Source of the DNA: an uncultured Collinsella sp.
GTDB lineage: Bacteria > Actinomycetota > Coriobacteriia > Coriobacteriales > Coriobacteriaceae
Direction: 5' to 3'
Assembly: GCA_900751755.1 (NCBI GenBank)
Contig: CAADSP010000096.1
Span: 1-16,471, forward strand
DNA length: 16,471 bases
In this document: piece by piece, positions 13,427 through 16,471 of the stretch
How positions within the stretch are numbered: position 1 is the stretch's first letter
Layout: each line of letters begins with the position of its first letter
Translations under genes and position numbers: made by a program
The notes under the pieces: generated by a model
Databases searched by the model: none
What the model was told of the DNA's origin: nothing
The model's input: the letters and a program-made list of their open reading frames with translations, nothing else

Positions 13427-13990
13427 ATGGTTCCTTCGCAGCATTCCGTGCTAAAGGGTGCGTTTGAGTGGATCGCGGTCGTCGCCATCGCACTGGTCGC
13501 CACCTTCTTGATTCGCTCGTTTGTGGTCGAACCCTTTGTGGTGCCCACCGGCTCCATGGAGTCCACGATCGAGATCGGCGACCAGATCCTGGCGCAAAAG
13601 GTGAGCCTTGAGCTCGGCCGCCCCGTCAGCCAAGGCGATATTGTGGTGTTCCACAACCCAGATGGCACCTCCGAGCATGATGTTCTCGTCAAGCGTGTTA
13701 TTGCCACGGCCGGCCAGACGGTCGACCTTCAGGACGGCAAGGTGGTCGTTGACGGCCAAGCGCTCGACGAGGGCTATACGACCGGCATGAGCTGGCCGCT
13801 TTCGGTCCAAGCTCCCGGCGCTCAGGTAAGCTATCCCTACACCGTTCCCGACGGGTGCGTGTGGGTGATGGGCGACAACCGCGAAAACTCTGCCGACTCG
13901 CGCTACTTTGGTCCCGTTGATCGCTCTGATTTGATCGCCGTGGCGCTTGTGCGCTACTGGCCGCTCAACCGCATCGGCACTATCGACTAA
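13427..13990 (+). CDS. lepB: Type I signal peptidase
   Basis: This membrane serine protease removes signal peptides from secreted proteins on the outer face of the membrane. The 187-residue product has one N-terminal membrane segment (~12-33), then the catalytic Ser43 in PTGSMEST, the general base Lys89 in LVKRVIA, and the conserved box GDNRENSADSRYFG (139-152). This is the short Gram-positive type with a single anchor. The start at ATG 13427 is chosen for ribosome binding site spacing over a GTG two codons earlier. It ends the rpsP operon; a glyQ promoter may begin inside its last codons. No rnhB follows, unlike many related clusters. Confidence 0.95.
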   Translation: MVPSQHSVLKGAFEWIAVVAIALVATFLIRSFVVEPFVVPTGSMESTIEIGDQILAQKVSLELGRPVSQGDIVVFHNPDGTSEHDVLVKRVIATAGQTVDLQDGKVVVDGQALDEGYTTGMSWPLSVQAPGAQVSYPYTVPDGCVWVMGDNRENSADSRYFGPVDRSDLIAVALVRYWPLNRIGTID

Positions 13991-14003
13991 AAACCGCTAT
14001 AGT
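13974..14003 (+). promoter_or_regulatory. Possible promoter of glyQS
   Basis: TCGGCA (13974-13979, four of six) and TATAGT (13998-14003, five of six) are separated by 18 bases. Transcription would start near 14010, about 40 bases before glyQ. The leader is too short for a T-box and I see no tRNA-responsive element. Confidence 0.4.
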
Positions 14004-14049
14004 ACAGAACCTAACCGTGTAATCGTTTCGACGAGGGGATATCAGAGGC

Positions 14050-14961
14050 ATGAACGCTTCATCGCTTTCCTTCCAAGACATCATCCTGCGCCTCCAGCAG
14101 TACTGGGGCGAGCAGGGCTGCGTCATTATGCAGCCCTATGACTCCGAGGTCGGTGCCGGTACCTTCCACACCGCGACCACGTTGCGCTCGCTCGGTCCTG
14201 CCGAGTGGCGCACCTGCTACGCTCAGCCTTGCCGCCGTCCCGCCGACGGCCGCTACGGCGAGAATCCCAACCGCATGCAGCACTACTATCAGTTCCAGGT
14301 GCTCATCAAGCCGTCGCCGGTCAACGCCCAGGAGCTCTACCTGGGGTCTCTTGCCGCTATCGGTCTGGACCCCAACGACCATGACGTCCGCTTTGTCGAG
14401 GACGACTGGGAGAGCCCGACGCTGGGCGCCTGGGGCCTTGGCTGGGAGGTCTGGCTCAACGGCATGGAGGTCACGCAGTTTACGTACTTCCAGCAGGTGG
14501 GCGGCATCGAGGTCGACCCTGTGCCCGTCGAGATTACCTATGGTCTGGAGCGCATCGCCATGTACGCTCAGGGCGTCAATTCCGTCTACGACCTGGTGTG
14601 GAGCTATCTGCCCGATGGCACGCCGATGACCTATGGCGACGTGTTCCTGGAGAACGAGCGCGAGTTTAGCGCCTACAACTTTGAGGTCGCCAACGTCGAG
14701 ATGATGCGTCAGAAGTTTGACGACTACGAGGCCGAGTGCCACTCCTGCCTTGAGCGCAAGCTGCCGCTGCCCGCTTACGACTGCGTCATGAAGTGCAGCC
14801 ATGCCTTCAACCTGCTCGATGCTCGCGGTGCGCTGTCCGCGGTCGAGCGTGCTAACTACATCCTGCGCGTCCGCGCCGTCGCCAAGGCGTGCTGCGAGGC
14901 CTATATGGCCGAGGTCGCTGGAGTCAACGAGAATGCCGACCAGGAAGGCGAGGTGGCGTAA
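14050..14961 (+). CDS. glyQ: Glycyl-tRNA synthetase alpha subunit
   Basis: GlyQ carries the class II catalytic core of the alpha2beta2 glycyl-tRNA synthetase, which makes glycyl-adenylate. The 303-residue product begins SFQDIILRLQQYWGEQGCVIMQPYDSEVGAGTFH, contains the motif-2 region EWRTCYAQPCRRP (52-64) with GENPNRMQHYYQFQV (70-84), and the motif-3-like YGLERIAMY (164-172). Length and sequence are typical. The ATG at 14050 has GAGGGG at 14033-14038, somewhat distant (11 bases), and AGAGG very close; no other start fits the conserved N-terminus. glyS follows after three bases, so both subunits are made from one mRNA. Confidence 0.97.
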   Translation: MNASSLSFQDIILRLQQYWGEQGCVIMQPYDSEVGAGTFHTATTLRSLGPAEWRTCYAQPCRRPADGRYGENPNRMQHYYQFQVLIKPSPVNAQELYLGSLAAIGLDPNDHDVRFVEDDWESPTLGAWGLGWEVWLNGMEVTQFTYFQQVGGIEVDPVPVEITYGLERIAMYAQGVNSVYDLVWSYLPDGTPMTYGDVFLENEREFSAYNFEVANVEMMRQKFDDYEAECHSCLERKLPLPAYDCVMKCSHAFNLLDARGALSAVERANYILRVRAVAKACCEAYMAEVAGVNENADQEGEVA

Positions 14962-14964
14962 GCC

Positions 14965-16471
14965 ATGGCAGACGCTAAGGATTTCCTGTTTGAGATCGGT
15001 ACGGAGGAAATGCCCTCTGCACCGCTGAACAATGCCGTCAAGCAGCTTGGCACCATGATTGCCAAGGGTCTCGACGAGGCCGGCCTGGCCCACGGCGAGG
15101 TCCGCGTGATCTCGAGCCCGCGTCGTCTGGCTGCGCTCGTGGCCGACGTCGCCACCGCGACCGATGAGGTTCACGAGGTCAAGCGTGGTCCCGCGGCAAA
15201 CATTGCCTTTGATGCCGACGGCAACGCCACCAAGGCCGCCCAGGGCTTCGCTCGCAAGTGCGGTGTGGCTGCCGAGGACCTGGTCCGTCGCGAGGACACT
15301 GACGGTCGCGAGTATGTGTTCGCCGAGAAGAACATTCCCTCCGCACCGGCTACGCCGATTCTGACCGCTCTGTGCGAGAAGACCATCGCCGGCCTGCAGT
15401 GGCCCAACTACCGCAGCCAGCGTTGGGGTCACGAGCATGCGACCTTTGTTCGTCCGGTCCGCTGGATCTGCTGCCTTTTGGGCGAGGATGTTGTGCCCGT
15501 GTCGTTTGCCGACGTGACGAGTGGCAACACCACGCGTGGTCATCGCGTACTTGGCCCTGGTGACCATGTGGTCGCCAGCCCCGCCGTCTACGAGCAGGTG
15601 CTCGAGGACGCCGGCGTGCTTTCTGCCGAGCGTCGTCGTGAAGCCATCCTTGCCGGTATCGCCGAGGTCGAGGCTGCGCGCCCCGGTTGCCATGTCGACA
15701 CGCCCAAGAAGGTCTTCGAGGAGGTCATCAACCTCTGCGAGTGGCCGACGGTGCTTGTCGGTACCTTCGATGAGGAGTTCCTCAAGGTCCCGCACGAGAT
15801 CATCTGCGAGTCCATGCTCACCAACCAGCGCTACTTCCCGATCTATGACGGCGAGGGCAAGCTCACGCGTGAGTTCGTGGTCGTCTCCAACAGCAAGCCC
15901 GAGAACGCCGAGCGCGTGATCGACGGCAACGAGCGCGTCGTGCGTGCCCGTCTGGACGATGCCAAGTTCTTCTACGAGGAGGACCTGAAGATTTCCCTCG
16001 ACGAGTTCCGTGAGCGTCTGGCCAAGGTCGCCTTCCAGGAGAAGCTCGGTAGCGTGCTCGCCAAGTCCGAGCGTATTGAGCAGCTCGCGCTCGCCATCGC
16101 CCGCGAGGCCCATCTGGGCGCCCACCTTGCCGCCGATGCCGCTCGCGCCGCTCACCTGTGCAAGGCCGACCTTGTATCCAACGCCGTCGTTGAGTTCACG
16201 AGCCAGCAGGGCGTTATGGGCGGTTATTACGCTTCCGCGATGGGGGAGAACGACGAGGTCGCCCACGCCATTCGCGATCACTATCGTCCCCGCTTTGCCG
16301 GCGATGAGCTGCCCGAGGGCACCGCTGGCTGCATCGTGGCCTGTGCCGACAAGCTCGATACCATTGCGGGTATCTTTGCCATCGGCGAGCCCCCGACCGG
16401 CTCCGCCCACCCCCACCCGCCGCGGCGCGCCGCCCACCGCCACCCCCACCACCCTCCCGACCCGCTGCCGC
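14965..16471 (+). CDS. glyS: Glycyl-tRNA synthetase beta subunit (3' partial)
   Basis: The beta subunit provides tRNA binding for the alpha2beta2 enzyme. The frame opens at ATG 14965, three bases after glyQ, with FLFEIGTEEMPSAPL at residues 7-21, then SSPRRLAALV, KRGPAANIAFDADGNATKAAQGFARKCG, RFVRPVRW-like ATFVRPVRWICCLLG, and KVPHEIICESMLTNQRYFPIYD, followed by an HD-like region (AVVEFTSQQGVMGGYYA, CIVACADKLDTIAGIFAIGEPPTGS). The frame runs off the window after 502 codons, so roughly the last quarter of a normal ~690-residue protein is missing. From about 16404 the translation becomes Pro/His-rich (HPHPPRRAAHRHPHHPP), where the family has conserved D-P-[FY]-A-L-R-R-A; this looks like base error at the end of the sequence rather than a true change. 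Confidence 0.93.
   Translation, partial: MADAKDFLFEIGTEEMPSAPLNNAVKQLGTMIAKGLDEAGLAHGEVRVISSPRRLAALVADVATATDEVHEVKRGPAANIAFDADGNATKAAQGFARKCGVAAEDLVRREDTDGREYVFAEKNIPSAPATPILTALCEKTIAGLQWPNYRSQRWGHEHATFVRPVRWICCLLGEDVVPVSFADVTSGNTTRGHRVLGPGDHVVASPAVYEQVLEDAGVLSAERRREAILAGIAEVEAARPGCHVDTPKKVFEEVINLCEWPTVLVGTFDEEFLKVPHEIICESMLTNQRYFPIYDGEGKLTREFVVVSNSKPENAERVIDGNERVVRARLDDAKFFYEEDLKISLDEFRERLAKVAFQEKLGSVLAKSERIEQLALAIAREAHLGAHLAADAARAAHLCKADLVSNAVVEFTSQQGVMGGYYASAMGENDEVAHAIRDHYRPRFAGDELPEGTAGCIVACADKLDTIAGIFAIGEPPTGSAHPHPPRRAAHRHPHHPPDPLP

Noticed and set aside
14004..14049. T-box riboswitch before glyQ
   Set aside because: The leader is only about 40 bases and has no terminator/antiterminator pair or T-box sequence.
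14059..16452. A 797-codon open frame on the minus strand opposite glyQ/glyS
   Set aside because: It lies fully opposite two well recognised genes, has no family resemblance, and is explained by strong G/C bias at third codon positions, which removes stops on the opposite strand.

Overview
The window reads as a housekeeping stretch of a GC-rich actinobacterial chromosome, most probably a Coriobacteriia member close to Collinsella (inference from protein recall, not from a search). Pointers are strong G/C bias at third codon positions, frequent TTG starts, good Shine-Dalgarno sites, the two-subunit glycyl-tRNA synthetase (glyQ/glyS) and the arrangement of the gene blocks. I found no tRNA, rRNA, CRISPR array, insertion sequence, phage gene or attachment site. 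Nineteen coding regions cover nearly everything; the two outermost are cut by the window ends.

Layout. (1) 1-3154, cell elongation block: the 3' part of the class B transpeptidase PBP2 (mrdA), then the SEDS glycosyltransferase rodA, then an uncharacterised DUF697 membrane protein. (2) 3164-5850: a TIGR03960-type radical SAM protein and its usual partner TIGR03936/DUF2344, overlapping by ATGA. (3) 5847-10034: a promoter that starts inside the last codons of the DUF2344 gene drives rplU-rpmA; a hairpin with a T-run separates rpmA from obgE-nadD-yqeK-rsfS. The block combines ribosomal proteins L21 and L27, the ribosome-assembly GTPase Obg, NAD synthesis, Ap4A hydrolysis and ribosome silencing, and closes with a 13-bp-stem terminator. 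(4) 10045-11298, minus strand: dinB (DNA polymerase IV), the only reverse gene, with promoter signals that suggest a leaderless mRNA. (5) 11299-11499: a divergent intergenic region with the rpsP promoter and leader. (6) 11500-13990: rpsP-khpA-rimM-trmD-lepB, ribosome and tRNA maturation genes with signal peptidase I; rplS, usually between trmD and lepB, is not there. (7) 13991-16471: glyQ and a 3'-truncated glyS.

The first ~60 and last ~70 bases look degraded: the reading frames stay open, but conserved residues of PBP2 and GlyS are replaced, at the right end mostly by codons enriched in C. This looks like poor sequence at contig ends rather than biology.

I see no convincing undescribed multi-gene system. 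The best leads are the DUF697 protein with a GTPase-like half that lacks a P-loop, next to the elongasome genes; the terminator-like hairpin directly before the obgE ribosome binding site with no room for a promoter after it; the radical SAM/DUF2344 pair of unknown chemistry; and the apparent leaderless start of dinB.
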